A DNA stretch of 64,000 bases from Asparagopsis taxiformis (Eukaryota; Rhodophyta; Florideophyceae; Bonnemaisoniales; Bonnemaisoniaceae): the NCBI GenBank assembly GCA_030407315.1, contig JALQPE010000644.1, positions 1 through 64,000 of the forward strand. The letters run 5' to 3'. Below are positions 31,828-42,283 of this stretch, piece after piece (position 1 is the stretch's first letter; every line of letters begins with the position of its first letter). The notes beneath the pieces are model-generated. The model saw only the letters and a list, made by a program, of their open reading frames with translations, was not told the origin of the DNA and made no database searches. Made by a program: the position numbers and the translations under genes.

Positions 31828-32017
31828 CTGTTACCCTCTCACAGTCAAATTTCACTAGTAAATCCTTCTCCATTAATGTTCTCACTCTGTTTCCCATACC
31901 TTCAATTTATTTTTATCGTAATGTACTCTTTCCCCCCAAGCAAGCAATGCGTAGAAGAATTTCCCGTTTGGTACGTAATGCGTCTGCATAAGGTTGGACA
32001 AGGTATATTCTGTGCGT

Positions 32018-32137
32018 AAAATTTGGTAATTTTTTGGGCTCAAAAATTACTGCAGTAAAAACTGATCTACCCGAGTGCACTTTGCTAGATCAGTTTTTAC
32101 TGCAGTAATTTTAGAGCCCAAAAAATTACCAAATTTT
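32018..32137. repeat. Composite palindrome downstream of methyltransferase-SET A
   Basis: The most complete copy of the composite. Outer arms AAAATTTGGTAATTTTTTGG and onward close at CCAAATTTT. The inner CTGCAG palindrome has full arms (TAAAAACTGATCTA / TAGATCAGTTTTTA) around GTGCAC. Confidence 0.92.
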
Positions 32138-32528
32138 ACGCTGCCTTGTATGTGTTCTGGCATACCCACGGGCACCACACAACCCTACATGGCATGTCGA
32201 AGGCTGAGGTTTGGATACCAGCCGTTCTTAGTTGTTTGGCTTGTTCCACATGCGGACGGTCTCCGCTTGTTTTTCAGCACAATGACAATGTAGAGAGAAA
32301 TGCAGGTACCACAACTGTCTTGTACATTGTACATCCATTCTCGCATTTCGTACATCATGCATGTACCACACGCAGGAAAAGCTGCTCAATGTACATTCTA
32401 TGTGGTATGAAGTTTAACGCTTCTATAATTATAGCGTTAACGCTCCTAGCAACAAAACAGCCCGGAAGAACAAACTGAACCGTGGTCATCTACATAGTCA
32501 GCTAGTGCTGCTTACATAGTGCTGAGAT

Positions 32529-32648
32529 TAAATTTCGGTAATTTTTCTAGCTATGAAATTACTGCAGTAAAAACTGATCTACCTATGTGCACTTGGGTAG
32601 ATCACTCTTTACTGCAGCAATTTCAGCGCAAAAAAGATTACCAATTTC
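32529..32648. repeat. Diverged composite palindrome upstream of the coiled-coil gene
   Basis: Same architecture as 32018-32137, but the outer arms have decayed (AAATTTCGGTAATTTTTCTA / AAAAAAGATTACCAATTTCC). The inner CTGCAG hairpin is nearly intact. Confidence 0.82.
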
Positions 32649-32946
32649 CTTGCCCCGAATATACCTTAGCCTACGTTCTGCAAACACATAGAGATGTAAC
32701 CAAAATAACTTCTCTGGCTGATTGCATTGCTGGCTCCATTGCTTTTGGGTATGCCCAGGACCGTTACTGCCCGCAGCTTTTGTAACGGCCGTACCAATGT
32801 CCTTATCCGTTACATCTTCCGTCCATGCTCGAGACAAGTTTCCCCCTGGTCTCTTCTACTTATCCTTCCCTTCTCCTCAGCAACGTTTCCAGTTCTACTC
32901 AAGTACTCTATCCTGGGCGTGAACCATTCAACGGTTTCCAGCAAAA

Positions 32947-34624
32947 ATGAGAGATGATTTATCTTTGACTAGGTTTGCAAAGTTCGAAGAACGGTTGGCA
33001 TCCCTCGAACAGTACATGCGCGATTCCCTTTCGTCTATTCAATTGGAGCTGGCGTGTATTCGATACATGGCCTCCGCTGCTGCCGGAACAAACACAGTCC
33101 CTTCAGTTGTTCTGGATGAGAGATCAAGAAAAGCAGGTCAAATTGCCACGCTGGTGTCTTCTCTGTTCAACAACAGGCAGGTGACATCTCGATTCGTCGC
33201 TTTCAGAACTGTTGCAGAGCTTGTTAAAACCTTTGTTGACGCCAATTTGCTCAACAATTGTAATTCGAGGTCTGCAACATCACCACAGGTGGATTCCTGC
33301 ACAACGTTGCTTCTTGCTGCCCTGTCGTTTTCGCAGACTTCAAGTTCAAATTCTGAGGTAAGGCAATCTAAGAGATATCTTATCGGAACGGCAGTAGGGA
33401 AACGGCATGTGTTCTTAAAACGCTATATTATCGGAACTGCGTTTATTTCAATGGCAAATGACAGAATTGTGCGATGGAAGGACTCGACGAGCAGGAATGC
33501 TGGGGTCCTCGATCCTGGGGAGGAGGAGGACTTGAGCAGCAATACTCTATCTCGAGACTATGCACTACGCAATGCTACAGTAGTTAGTGCCCATCGAAAA
33601 GCCGTCTTGGCTGCACATTTCCCAACGAGCTCTTTTCCATGCCATGGATATTTCGATGCCCACGGAGGCAGAACGAAACGTGGAACAGTCTACGCATTTG
33701 CAGGTTACTCTTTCAAAGCGTCGCCGACTGTCTGGTTCGAAAGAAGCACGCCGTACTGGTACATCCTCTTCATCTTCTTCCGCTGTATCCAACCTTTCTC
33801 CGTCTGACTTACAGTCTATTCCGATTATTACCTCTGCACTACGGCAGCTTACACAGTTCTTCAACACTTCCCGGAAACAGATGAAAATGGAATTGGTCAA
33901 ACAAGCATTCTTCCTCATCCACCGAGATATGAAGGCAACTGTGGATGTTTCTCCTGCCCATGCTGTTTCCACAACAGAAATGTGTCCACCTGACTCTATT
34001 CAGACAACTTCGAGAGCTTACGGAACAGGAGAAGAAGCTCTCGAAGTGTATTCAAAAAATGATTCCATCTTCTCAAATTTCATTCTGAGCCGTCCTGAGC
34101 TTCACATTCAGGTTACTTACATAGTTCAGGTGAGCGGTGATATCGATGGTGAAAACATTGCGAGTACGCGAGTGGAGAAGTTGGCTGTCTGTTCATTCTC
34201 CTTTCTTACTCTAGCTATGATATTGTTATGCAGTTTTTGCCAATGTACACAACTGGAGATGCTCTGTCATGAACCTCATGCTATTCAAGCATGTTATAAG
34301 ATTGCAATATGCCTCCAAGGTTTATTTAACGAAGCCCTGAAACAACAGCCTACATCTCATTTTGGGAAGGATGGATTCCCCTTGCGCGTTACATGGGGAC
34401 ATCTTGAGCTCCGGGACTACCTCATGGGAGGTGACTGCCTCACGGGGATCATTAGAAAGAAGAGAAACCTAACAGCACAAGAATACGAGTCCGTCCGTTT
34501 CGTTTCAGGCTTCAGACATACTGAGCGCTCAGAAGATAACCCACCAAACAGACCAGTTTCCAATCATGATTGTGTACCTCTCGAGGAGGATGATGAACTT
34601 GGTATTTCTTTAATTGGCATGTAG
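32947..34624 (+). CDS. Coiled-coil / NLS protein of element A, one intron
   Basis: Two overlapping frames are best joined by an intron. Exon 1 is 32947-33357, ending GAG before GTAAGG, and exon 2 starts at about 33584 after an ACAGTAG acceptor. The two exons are then in phase and give about 483 aa. Exon 1 starts with a short heptad-rich helix (FAKFEERLASLEQYMRDSL) and a helical domain. Exon 2 has a basic NLS-like KRRRLSG and a Ser-rich linker. A helical C-terminal part follows (HAIQACYKIAICLQGLF, PLRVTWGHLELRDYL), ending in an acidic tail (EEDDELGISLIGM). I recognise no family. It follows methyltransferase-SET A on the same strand, with two palindromes between them. A nuclear partner or DNA-binding accessory is a guess from position and NLS. 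Fully unspliced reading would truncate it at 33807. Confidence 0.55.
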
Positions 34625-34688
34625 AACTGTTCTAGCTGGAACACCGCCGTTTTCATGTGACTGTAGTAGTTCCCATTGCTTGCCTCTG

Positions 34689-35449
34689 TGTGGGGGTTAA
34701 GGCACAACTTGGGAGAAGGTGTTCCGGTCGAAGGTACCTCCGAATCCCTGAGGTGGGGAGCGGAGGGTAGTTTATATAGACTAGGAGGTAGCTCTAGGAG
34801 GGGTAAAATGAAGGGTAACTACGAGGAGCTACGAGGAGTAGGCATCGGGAGATCAACCAATAGGAGAGGAGAATGGGAGATATTGTTGGTGGTGGCGGAT
34901 CTGGAAACGGTCATAAGGAGAGTGTGACAGGGAGGGCCACGTGTAAGAGTCCAGCAATGTTCGGCAGGAACCCCTGACACGTGGAAACCTGGAGCCGGGC
35001 GCGACCGGGCCCCGCAGTGCGGCGTACAGTGTAAGCTTACATTTCTTACATGTAAGCTTACAGTTGAAATTTCATTGAAAAAACGAGGTTTCCGTCAGTT
35101 ACAGTTGTAAGTTACCTGTCATACGGGCGTATGTGTGTAAGTAACCCTGTAAGTGGGGCGAAAGTGGCTGAAAAAGCCATGTAATCTTGTAAGTAACCGT
35201 GTCAGTCACATGACAGGTGTTGTAAGTCTATCATAACATGTAAGTAGCCTGCTCAAGTGTCTCCTAGGTGGTGTAAGGTATGTGGAAAGCTGTAAGTAGC
35301 CTCGTAGGAGTGGTTACTGTAAGCTTCCCTTGTAGTTGGGAGCTTTGGTCTCTGTGGAATGGTACTATCTTATTGGTTGGTCGGGGTATGGTGTTATAAG
35401 AACAGGAATCTAGTGTTTACCATGAGGTCTAGAGGGCTGATCCCTGACA
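34689..35449 (-). repeat. 3' LTR of the gypsy element
   Basis: 761 bp, the same as 41456-42216. The part at about 35025-35330 contains at least ten CTTACA words in the sense of the element (TGTAAG on the plus strand), some paired as palindromes such as TGTAAGCTTACA. Confidence 0.95.
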
Positions 35450-35504
35450 TCACTCCTTCCTCTGAATAAGAGTCGTGCTCGACTCGAGACTGAAGGGGAG
35501 GATA

Positions 35505-35963
35505 CTAACCGTTGAAGACTGTTGGGAAGGGGAACACGGTGTGTGTCGGCCTAGGGATTAGGATGAGTGATACGTCCATTTGTTCTTCTTCAGCCAAAGC
35601 TGTGACGATATTGCGGATCTCATCCGCATAGGACTGGTCGGGGGAGAGGTGCCCATAGGCACCAACTACCCAGTGGTACAGATAACAGATAAAGTTGTAT
35701 CCTATGGCTTCGGAGAGAGGAGCCGGTAAATTTTCGACGTTCGGCGAGAGTTCAATTCGATCTATGATCACAGACAGTAGGTCGAAATCTTCCGCTGTTA
35801 CACAGAAGGGGCCAAAGGCATGATAGTATCCATAGCATGAGTGGATTAGGGCCCAGCAAAGTACACTTCGTGCATAAGGTTCTGGGGTAACGTCTTGTAA
35901 CCATGTAGTCAATGTCTCGCCAGCGATAACAAGCTGGAGGTAAAACTCAGAAGAGGTGGCCAT
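35505..35963 (-). CDS. Extra ORF downstream of gypsy pol (152 aa), unknown
   Basis: It begins with MATSSEFYLQLVIAGETL, ends at 35505, and lies wholly between the pol stop (36053) and the 3' LTR. The protein is acidic, aromatic and helical, with one mildly hydrophobic segment (YNFICYLYHWVVGAYGHL). There is no signal peptide or clear membrane anchor, so it does not look like an envelope protein. I recognise no domain. The intact frame in a young element suggests it is used. It is most likely expressed from a spliced or separate mRNA, but no signal is visible. Confidence 0.55.
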   Translation of the reverse strand: MATSSEFYLQLVIAGETLTTWLQDVTPEPYARSVLCWALIHSCYGYYHAFGPFCVTAEDFDLLSVIIDRIELSPNVENLPAPLSEAIGYNFICYLYHWVVGAYGHLSPDQSYADEIRNIVTALAEEEQMDVSLILIPRPTHTVFPFPTVFNG

Positions 35964-36052
35964 GGTGGAGAGGGGATATGGATGGGAAGGGGATGTCCAA
36001 ACGAGGTTGTGGACTGAAAGGAATTTATAGAGCTGAAAGGGAGACCGGGAGT

Positions 36053-39000
36053 CTAATTCTGATGATATTTGTCAAGAAGTTCCTGACAATTTTTAAGGTT
36101 TTCTATGGAAAGCCAGGAATTTTCGTGATCTGGATAACCTTTCCATTTCACGAGATATTGGAGTTTCCTGTGTCTTTTTCTGTGGTGAAGAATTCTCTCA
36201 ACTTCATATTCGTCAGAGTTTGTTGAAAGTTTGATCGGTGGCGGTGGTACTGGTTTTCGCTCGAATGTGTCCTCTACGTAAGGTTTGAGGAGGCTAGAGT
36301 GAAATGCATTGTGGATTTTGCGATCGATCATTGGTTGGGGAAGGTTCAATCGAAAAGTAACTTCATTGATCTTCTCAGTGATTTCGAATGGTCCACAAAA
36401 CTTTGGGTGAAGCTTTCTTGTACCCGATCCATCTTCAAGGGTTAGGTTTGCTGTGGACAGCATGACCTTGTCATTGACCTTGAATGGAGTCGGTAAACGC
36501 TTCCTATTGGCTTGCTTTGCCATTGATTCATTTGCTTTCTTTATGTTTTCGATGGCTTGTTTGGTAGCTTTTCCTATGGTGGATATGAATTTTTCTGCAG
36601 TCGGGTTTTCTGTTTCTAAGGTTTCTATGGGAAGGGTCCTAGGGTGTTGCCCATATGTGAGGAAGAAGGGTGTGAAACTAGTGGCAGCATGTATTGAAGA
36701 GTTGTAAGCTACTTCAAAGTGGGCTAAGTATTCGTCCCAGTTGGTTTTGTTGTAGTTAGCGAAGGCTCTAATCATTTCCTCAATCTTTCGATTAAGTATC
36801 TCTGTTTGTCCATCCGTTTGTGGATGGTATGCGGACGATGGTGATATCTTGGTTTTCAAGGTATGGAAAAGAGACTTCCAGAATTTGCTCATAAATACTG
36901 GATCGCGGTCACTAATGATTACTGAGGGGAGTCCATGGTGTCGATAAATGTTCTCGAAGAATAACTTTGCTGTTTCAACAGCGTTTGGGTCTCTTTCATA
37001 CGGGATGATTCGGAGTAGCTTAGATAATCGATCAACTACAACGAACATTCCGGTGTTGCCTTTCCTGGTTTTGGGTAGAGGTGTCACAAAGTCCATGGTG
37101 ATGTGTGTCCACTTCCCCGAAGGGGGTTCTAATGGTTGAAGTAGTCCGAATGGTTTATGGTTTGGAGCCTTAGTTCTTTGGCATGTATCACATGAAGTGA
37201 CATATTCTCTAATGGTTTGTTTCATTTTCTTCCAGTAATATTTTGTAGCTATTCTGTGGCAAGTTTTCTTTATTCCAAGGTGACCAGATTGTGGGGTATC
37301 ATGATGATCATGTAGTAATTGAAGTCGATAGGTCCCTTTCGGTACACATAATCGTTCTTTGTAGTACAGAAGGTTGTTTTCTTTTCGGAAGGAGTTCTTC
37401 GGTGATTTGTATACTTCTTGGAACTCAGGATCCTTGGTATAATCTTCTTCTTTTATCTTTGCGTTGCCGTCTGATGCAAAGTACGTAGCATTGGTTTCAA
37501 ACTGTGATGTTATTGATATTGCTTTCGTCAGAAGAGAGTGGTCTCTAGGGGCGGTTGGTTCTTTGTTCAGAAATTGTCTGGAGAGTGCGTCAGCTACTTT
37601 GTTTGTTTTCCCTTTTATTGGAATTATTTTGAAGTCGAACGAGACAATTGATTCAAGCCATCTTACTTGTCTTTGGGATAGTTGCTTTTGGGTTTCCAAA
37701 TATCTGAGGGGATAGTGATCAGTGTAAACGGTAAATGGTCTACCATGGAGATATGCTCTCCATGTTCGAAGTGTATCGATGATGGCCAGGAGCTCTCTTT
37801 CATGAGCTGCATACTTTTGTTCGGCTGCATTGAGAGTTCTGGAGTAGAATGCAACAGGTCGGTATCTATTTGTGTCCTTTTGTTCCAGGACAGCACCAAT
37901 TGCAAATTGAGAAGCATCGGTTGTGACAACTATGTCCTTTTCTGGGTGGAAGGGCATTAGTACTGGGGTTCGAGTCATCACTGTTTTCAGTGTGGTAAAG
38001 GATTGTTCGGCGGAGGGGTTCCACGTGAATGGAGCATTTTTCGTGAGTTCTGTGAGTGGTTTTGCTATGGCTGAGCAGTTTCCGATGAATCTGCGATAAT
38101 AATTGACTAGGCCCAGGAAAGACTGGACGTCTCGTTTGTTCCTTGGCCTTGGCCATTCTTTGATGGTTTTGATCTTGGTTTCTTCAACTGATATTCCTCC
38201 TGGTGTGAGAACATGTCCTAAGTATTCTATCTCTTGTACTGCGAAAGAACACTTTGACATTTTTGCGTACAACTGATTCTTGCGGAGTCTCTGCAGAACT
38301 AGCTCAATGTGGTGAAGATGATCGGTAAATGAGGAGCTATAAATGAGTATATCATCCAGATATACTATAACAAAGTGATCTAGGTAATCTCTGAAAAGAT
38401 CATTCATCAACGTCATGAACGTTGCAGGAGCATTGGATAATCCGAAGGGAAGCACAAGGAACTCGAAGTGTCCGTACCGGGTTCGGAACGCGGTTAGTGG
38501 GATAGAGTCCTTTTCTAAGCGTACTTGATGGTATCCGGATCTTAGGTCGATTTTACTGAAGTATTTGGCGTCCTTCAGCTGGTCAAAGATATCATCAATT
38601 CTAGGGAGCGGGTAGCTGTTCTTCACAGTGAGGCGATTGAGGGCTCGATAATCGATACACATACGTAGTGCACCGTCTTTTTTACTCACAAATAGAACTG
38701 GAGCACCCCAAGGGCTGCAACTTGGCTGGATAAATCCTGCTTCCAGGAGTTCATCGAGTTGTTTCTTAAGCTCTCTGAGTTCAGGTGGGGACATCCGATA
38801 CAGACCTCTTTTCTGTGGAATACTTTCGGGAACTAGGTCTATTCGGAAGTCAATTTTTCTTTGGGGAGGTAATCCTTTGGGCAACGTTTCTGGGAAAACG
38901 TCATTGTACTTTCCTAGAATTTGTTCGACATGTTTAGGAAGTTTTTGTTCGGAGGTCTCTGGTTTATTTGGGTTCAATACGACTGCAAACAAAGGGAAAT

Positions 39001-39613
39001 TTTCTTCGTAGTCTCGGGTCATTGCGCTTAGTGAAATACTTTCGCAAAGATGAAATTCATTTGCGTAGATGGTAAATTTTTTGTTTCGGTGGGAGAATGA
39101 GATTTGGTTCGAGTGGTTATCAATGGTGGCAAAATGGTTGGAGTGCCAATCCTTGCCGAGGATGGCATCATGATTTAACGGGCAGACAGCGAATGACAAC
39201 TGCTCTGTGTACCCTTGAATCTGTAGACTGATAGTAGACTTGGTTTGTTCTAAGGTTTGTGTATTCTTGTTGGCCATGGTGGCTAGGTGATTTGTGTCCT
39301 TGATCGGAATTTTGTTCGATAAGCAAAACGATCTGTTCACGTAACTGATCTCGGAACCAGGGTCAAACATGAGTTTTGCTCTAACCCCATTTATTTTTCC
39401 AGACGACACTAGTAATCCTATACCAGCTCGTTTGAATGGATCTGGAGTTGTTTCAAAGGGAACTAGGGGAGGGCTTCTTACCATAGTAGGAATTTCTATG
39501 GGGTTCTGGACGTCTTGGGACGGAGATTCGGCTAGTTCCGTTTGCCTTTTGGGCAGTTTTTGGCAATATGCCCTGGTTGGCGACAGCGGAGGCAAAGCCC
39601 TTTCTTCATGCAT
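36053..39613 (-). CDS. pol: gypsy Pol: protease, RT, RNase H, integrase, chromodomain
   Basis: An intact frame of 1,186 codons counted from the first ATG; true translation probably enters by -1 frameshift from gag. Protease: [12 protein letters not shown], about residue 83, with DPG instead of the usual D-S/T-G. Reverse transcriptase: [15 protein letters not shown] and YLDDILIYS (about 418). RNase [15 protein letters not shown] (about 563). Integrase zinc domain: [14 protein letters not shown] then CDTCQR (about 765). Integrase core with D, D and E in [21 protein letters not shown] and [14 protein letters not shown] (about 830-945). Chromodomain: [18 protein letters not shown] and [14 protein letters not shown] at the C-terminus (about 1140-1183). 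Chromodomains direct integration to marked chromatin (known for chromoviruses), notable given the SET-bearing host element. Confidence 0.95.
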   Translation of the reverse strand: MHEERALPPLSPTRAYCQKLPKRQTELAESPSQDVQNPIEIPTMVRSPPLVPFETTPDPFKRAGIGLLVSSGKINGVRAKLMFDPGSEISYVNRSFCLSNKIPIKDTNHLATMANKNTQTLEQTKSTISLQIQGYTEQLSFAVCPLNHDAILGKDWHSNHFATIDNHSNQISFSHRNKKFTIYANEFHLCESISLSAMTRDYEENFPLFAVVLNPNKPETSEQKLPKHVEQILGKYNDVFPETLPKGLPPQRKIDFRIDLVPESIPQKRGLYRMSPPELRELKKQLDELLEAGFIQPSCSPWGAPVLFVSKKDGALRMCIDYRALNRLTVKNSYPLPRIDDIFDQLKDAKYFSKIDLRSGYHQVRLEKDSIPLTAFRTRYGHFEFLVLPFGLSNAPATFMTLMNDLFRDYLDHFVIVYLDDILIYSSSFTDHLHHIELVLQRLRKNQLYAKMSKCSFAVQEIEYLGHVLTPGGISVEETKIKTIKEWPRPRNKRDVQSFLGLVNYYRRFIGNCSAIAKPLTELTKNAPFTWNPSAEQSFTTLKTVMTRTPVLMPFHPEKDIVVTTDASQFAIGAVLEQKDTNRYRPVAFYSRTLNAAEQKYAAHERELLAIIDTLRTWRAYLHGRPFTVYTDHYPLRYLETQKQLSQRQVRWLESIVSFDFKIIPIKGKTNKVADALSRQFLNKEPTAPRDHSLLTKAISITSQFETNATYFASDGNAKIKEEDYTKDPEFQEVYKSPKNSFRKENNLLYYKERLCVPKGTYRLQLLHDHHDTPQSGHLGIKKTCHRIATKYYWKKMKQTIREYVTSCDTCQRTKAPNHKPFGLLQPLEPPSGKWTHITMDFVTPLPKTRKGNTGMFVVVDRLSKLLRIIPYERDPNAVETAKLFFENIYRHHGLPSVIISDRDPVFMSKFWKSLFHTLKTKISPSSAYHPQTDGQTEILNRKIEEMIRAFANYNKTNWDEYLAHFEVAYNSSIHAATSFTPFFLTYGQHPRTLPIETLETENPTAEKFISTIGKATKQAIENIKKANESMAKQANRKRLPTPFKVNDKVMLSTANLTLEDGSGTRKLHPKFCGPFEITEKINEVTFRLNLPQPMIDRKIHNAFHSSLLKPYVEDTFERKPVPPPPIKLSTNSDEYEVERILHHRKRHRKLQYLVKWKGYPDHENSWLSIENLKNCQELLDKYHQN

Positions 39614-40401
39614 TGTTCTCTTTCTTCTTTGGTTAACTTTTTGATTTGAATGTTTCCAAGTTCCATGGGGACGGGCCTTGAGGAATTTCCTTCTGGTTTA
39701 CGGCCATAGTCCTTATTTTTTGAAATACCCCCGTTGGGTCCAAGGCGGCGGTGAGCAGCTTCAACGCGTTCAGCGTCACGCATTGCCTCGGCAAGGTCAC
39801 GATAATCTTTGGTACAAAGTTCTTTCCAGATATATTGCTTTAAACCCCTGGTATATCGGTCAATTTGTTCTGCCATACTTATAGTTGGGATGTCAAGGAG
39901 AATTCTTTGGAAATCATCGTTGAATGATGATACGTCGCGTACCTGTCTCCAGCGAGCCAATTTATCGCGAGCTACCTTTTCTTTGTTAAGCGTTTCAAAA
40001 CGAGAGATAATAGCCTTTCTTAAGCAGTTCCATGTTTTTATTTCGCTTCCATCATCGGTTTTTTGATAAACAATCCACCACTCATGAGCAGCTCCAGATA
40101 AATAGCTAACAGCTAGCTGGAGTGAGTCGTCGTCGGTAGCGTTGGCCAGGTAGTTGTCCATGTGCGTAGCCCAGCTTGTGATCGATCCTCTGCCAGAGAA
40201 CTTTTCAGGTTGGTGTTTCTTTGGTTTAGGATTGTCTGATGTTTTAATACTCTGGAGCTCTTCCCTTATACGATCATACGATGCAGCGGCATCGTTTAGG
40301 GAGTTCTGCTGGTTATTGATCTGGGAGTTGGCTGCCTGGAGTTGAGTTTGTAGATCCTGGACAACCTGGGCAAGGTTTTCAATGGTGATGGGATTACTCA
40401 T
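39532..40401 (-). CDS. gag: gypsy Gag with CCHC zinc knuckle (289 aa)
   Basis: It starts [17 protein letters not shown], a heptad-rich helix. A retrotransposon Gag core follows ([46 protein letters not shown]), and a CCHC knuckle, [14 protein letters not shown], near the end. It forms the particle and binds RNA. The frame ends at 39532, overlapping pol by at least 82 nt. A heptamer CCCAAAA in the correct phase (Gag codons TGC CCA AAA) lies at 39547-39553. The start is 46 nt after the ORF1 stop. Confidence 0.92.
   Translation of the reverse strand: MSNPITIENLAQVVQDLQTQLQAANSQINNQQNSLNDAAASYDRIREELQSIKTSDNPKPKKHQPEKFSGRGSITSWATHMDNYLANATDDDSLQLAVSYLSGAAHEWWIVYQKTDDGSEIKTWNCLRKAIISRFETLNKEKVARDKLARWRQVRDVSSFNDDFQRILLDIPTISMAEQIDRYTRGLKQYIWKELCTKDYRDLAEAMRDAERVEAAHRRLGPNGGISKNKDYGRKPEGNSSRPVPMELGNIQIKKLTKEEREQCMKKGLCLRCRQPGHIAKNCPKGKRN
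39547..39553 (-). promoter_or_regulatory. Candidate -1 ribosomal frameshift site CCCAAAA
   Basis: It matches X XXY YYZ in the Gag reading phase, five codons before the Gag stop and inside the Gag/Pol overlap. Pol lies in the -1 frame relative to Gag. I have not established a downstream stem or pseudoknot. Confidence 0.55.
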
Positions 40402-40447
40402 TTTTTTGTTTTTGAGGAAGAGAGAGAGTGTGTGTGTTTACTACGTT

Positions 40448-41365
40448 CTAATGGTTCACTCCAAGTCCTACGCGCTCACGATGCTTAGCACTCTTGATGT
40501 GACGAGTATAGTCTTCGATAGAGACGAAGGAACGATCACACGGGCGACAGTTTAATTCGACTTGATGGTTTCGAACTCGGCGCTTGTGCTTTTCGGAATC
40601 GATGTGGGCTAGAAATTGAGCCCTGGTCTTGGCTGATTTTCGGCAAAGTGTGCAGTCGAAACTTCTTGTGGGAGTCTTTGGTTTAGGGTTCCTCTTGGCT
40701 TCTTTGTATGTTGCGGTTCGGAGAAGATGCTGCGAGGAACGGTCGTCGATTGGCAACAAGGTGCGCTGCGGAGGGATAGTGGTCGAAGCAGAGGCGCGAT
40801 GTGAGCTAGGAGTTGCTCTGGGGGCCGGTATGTTTTGTCGGGAGACCGTCTTTCCGAGAATACGATGAGTATTGCCGACCTTCTTGGGCGTGTTCGGAGC
40901 GTCCGACTTGGGTGCCACCGTGAATCGAGGGAAAGCAGCCCGGGGCGGTTGAGCACGAGGGGCGGGTCGAAGACGTGGGGTAGGAAGAATGGTCTTCTTC
41001 GTGATCGGAGGGCGAATGGCGAGGCGAAGGGTCACTCTCGGCACGAAGGCGGGGAGAACCGCTTTAGGCTTGGCGATAGCAGGAGGTAAAGGGCGGAAGT
41101 CGTCGTCAAGGTCGATGGCGGTCGGCGGCGGAGCGGGCGGAGTATCGACGGTGGGGGTCTGTGGGGTGGTGTCGGCTCTAAGGGCGACGATCCCAAACGG
41201 CGGAGTCTGCGGGGGCCGAGTGAGGGGGGAACTCGGGAATGCGGCACTATCGTCGGAGCGGTATTCCGACGGGGAGTCTGGGGTTCTGTGGGAAAAAGAT
41301 CGTGGTCCGGCCACTGTCCAACAGGAAAAATCCTCAAGATGGTTAGTCAAGTCGTAGTCAGTCAC
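40448..41365 (-). CDS. ORF1 upstream of gag: Pro-rich protein with two U1-type C2H2 zinc fingers (305 aa)
   Basis: It starts MTDYDLTNHLEDFSCW, 90 nt after the 5' LTR, and ends 46 nt before gag. The first about 225 residues are proline/serine/arginine-rich and look disordered. The C-terminus has two fingers with the C-x2-C-x12-H-x5-H spacing typical of U1-type / RNA-binding zinc fingers: FDCTLCRKSAKTRAQFLAH then EKH (about 230-255), and LNCRPCDRSFVSIEDYTRH then AKH (about 268-293). Gypsy elements normally start with gag, so an extra ORF here is unusual. Possible roles are RNA packaging, chromatin targeting or countering silencing; these are guesses. It sits in a frame different from gag, so gag needs reinitiation, splicing or an IRES. 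Confidence 0.75.
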   Translation of the reverse strand: MTDYDLTNHLEDFSCWTVAGPRSFSHRTPDSPSEYRSDDSAAFPSSPLTRPPQTPPFGIVALRADTTPQTPTVDTPPAPPPTAIDLDDDFRPLPPAIAKPKAVLPAFVPRVTLRLAIRPPITKKTILPTPRLRPAPRAQPPRAAFPRFTVAPKSDAPNTPKKVGNTHRILGKTVSRQNIPAPRATPSSHRASASTTIPPQRTLLPIDDRSSQHLLRTATYKEAKRNPKPKTPTRSFDCTLCRKSAKTRAQFLAHIDSEKHKRRVRNHQVELNCRPCDRSFVSIEDYTRHIKSAKHRERVGLGVNH

Positions 41366-41455
41366 ACAACAGCGTAGACTCGATAGGAGAACTAGACTGC
41401 TGTGTGAAGCCAGAGATGGAGAAGTGGCGGGAACTTACTTGCGATGCTACCAAGC

Positions 41456-42216
41456 TGTGGGGGTTAAGGCACAACTTGGGAGAAGGTGTTCCGGTCGAAG
41501 GTACCTCCGAATCCCTGAGGTGGGGAGCGGAGGGTAGTTTATATAGACTAGGAGGTAGCTCTAGGAGGGGTAAAATGAAGGGTAACTACGAGGAGCTACG
41601 AGGAGTAGGCATCGGGAGATCAACCAATAGGAGAGGAGAATGGGAGATATTGTTGGTGGTGGCGGATCTGGAAACGGTCATAAGGAGAGTGTGACAGGGA
41701 GGGCCACGTGTAAGAGTCCAGCAATGTTCGGCAGGAACCCCTGACACGTGGAAACCTGGAGCCGGGCGCGACCGGGCCCCGCAGTGCGGCGTACAGTGTA
41801 AGCTTACATTTCTTACATGTAAGCTTACAGTTGAAATTTCATTGAAAAAACGAGGTTTCCGTCAGTTACAGTTGTAAGTTACCTGTCATACGGGCGTATG
41901 TGTGTAAGTAACCCTGTAAGTGGGGCGAAAGTGGCTGAAAAAGCCATGTAATCTTGTAAGTAACCGTGTCAGTCACATGACAGGTGTTGTAAGTCTATCA
42001 TAACATGTAAGTAGCCTGCTCAAGTGTCTCCTAGGTGGTGTAAGGTATGTGGAAAGCTGTAAGTAGCCTCGTAGGAGTGGTTACTGTAAGCTTCCCTTGT
42101 AGTTGGGAGCTTTGGTCTCTGTGGAATGGTACTATCTTATTGGTTGGTCGGGGTATGGTGTTATAAGAACAGGAATCTAGTGTTTACCATGAGGTCTAGA
42201 GGGCTGATCCCTGACA
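41456..42216 (-). repeat. 5' LTR of the gypsy element
   Basis: 761 bp, matching 34689-35449 with no difference noticed by eye. It is followed on the minus strand by the primer-binding site TTGGTAGCATCGC. Confidence 0.95.
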
Positions 42217-42283
42217 CTCTGCTCCGCAATGTATGCTTCAGAATAATTAAACTAGTTCTTCCATGTTCATCTCACTACCTGTA

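Larger units (their letters stand above)
34689..42216 (-). mobile_element. Young Ty3/gypsy (chromodomain) LTR retrotransposon, TSD CTCTG
   Basis: Two 761-bp LTRs (34689-35449 and 41456-42216) look identical. Exact 5-bp duplications CTCTG lie at 34684-34688 and 42217-42221. On the minus strand the LTR begins TGTCAGGGATC and ends CCCCCACA. Next to the 5' LTR (41455 downwards) is TTGGTAGCATCGC, whose TGGTAGC start matches primer sites for a tRNA ending GCTACCA (as in Ty1). Next to the 3' LTR is a purine-rich AGAGGAAGGAGTGA (polypurine tract). Gene order is zinc-finger ORF1, gag, pol and an extra 3' ORF, all intact. It is inserted in element A between two convergent cargo genes and breaks neither. 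Confidence 0.95.

Noticed and set aside
32396..32440. Short inverted repeat around TATAATTATA
   Set aside because: Small and imperfect, with no relation to the other palindrome families.
17315..32648. CRISPR-like reading of the regularly recurring palindromes
   Set aside because: The repeats are kilobases apart, separate genes, and the DNA is eukaryotic.
34676..34927. 83-aa frame repeated at 41404-41694
   Set aside because: Lies within the two LTRs, antisense to the element.
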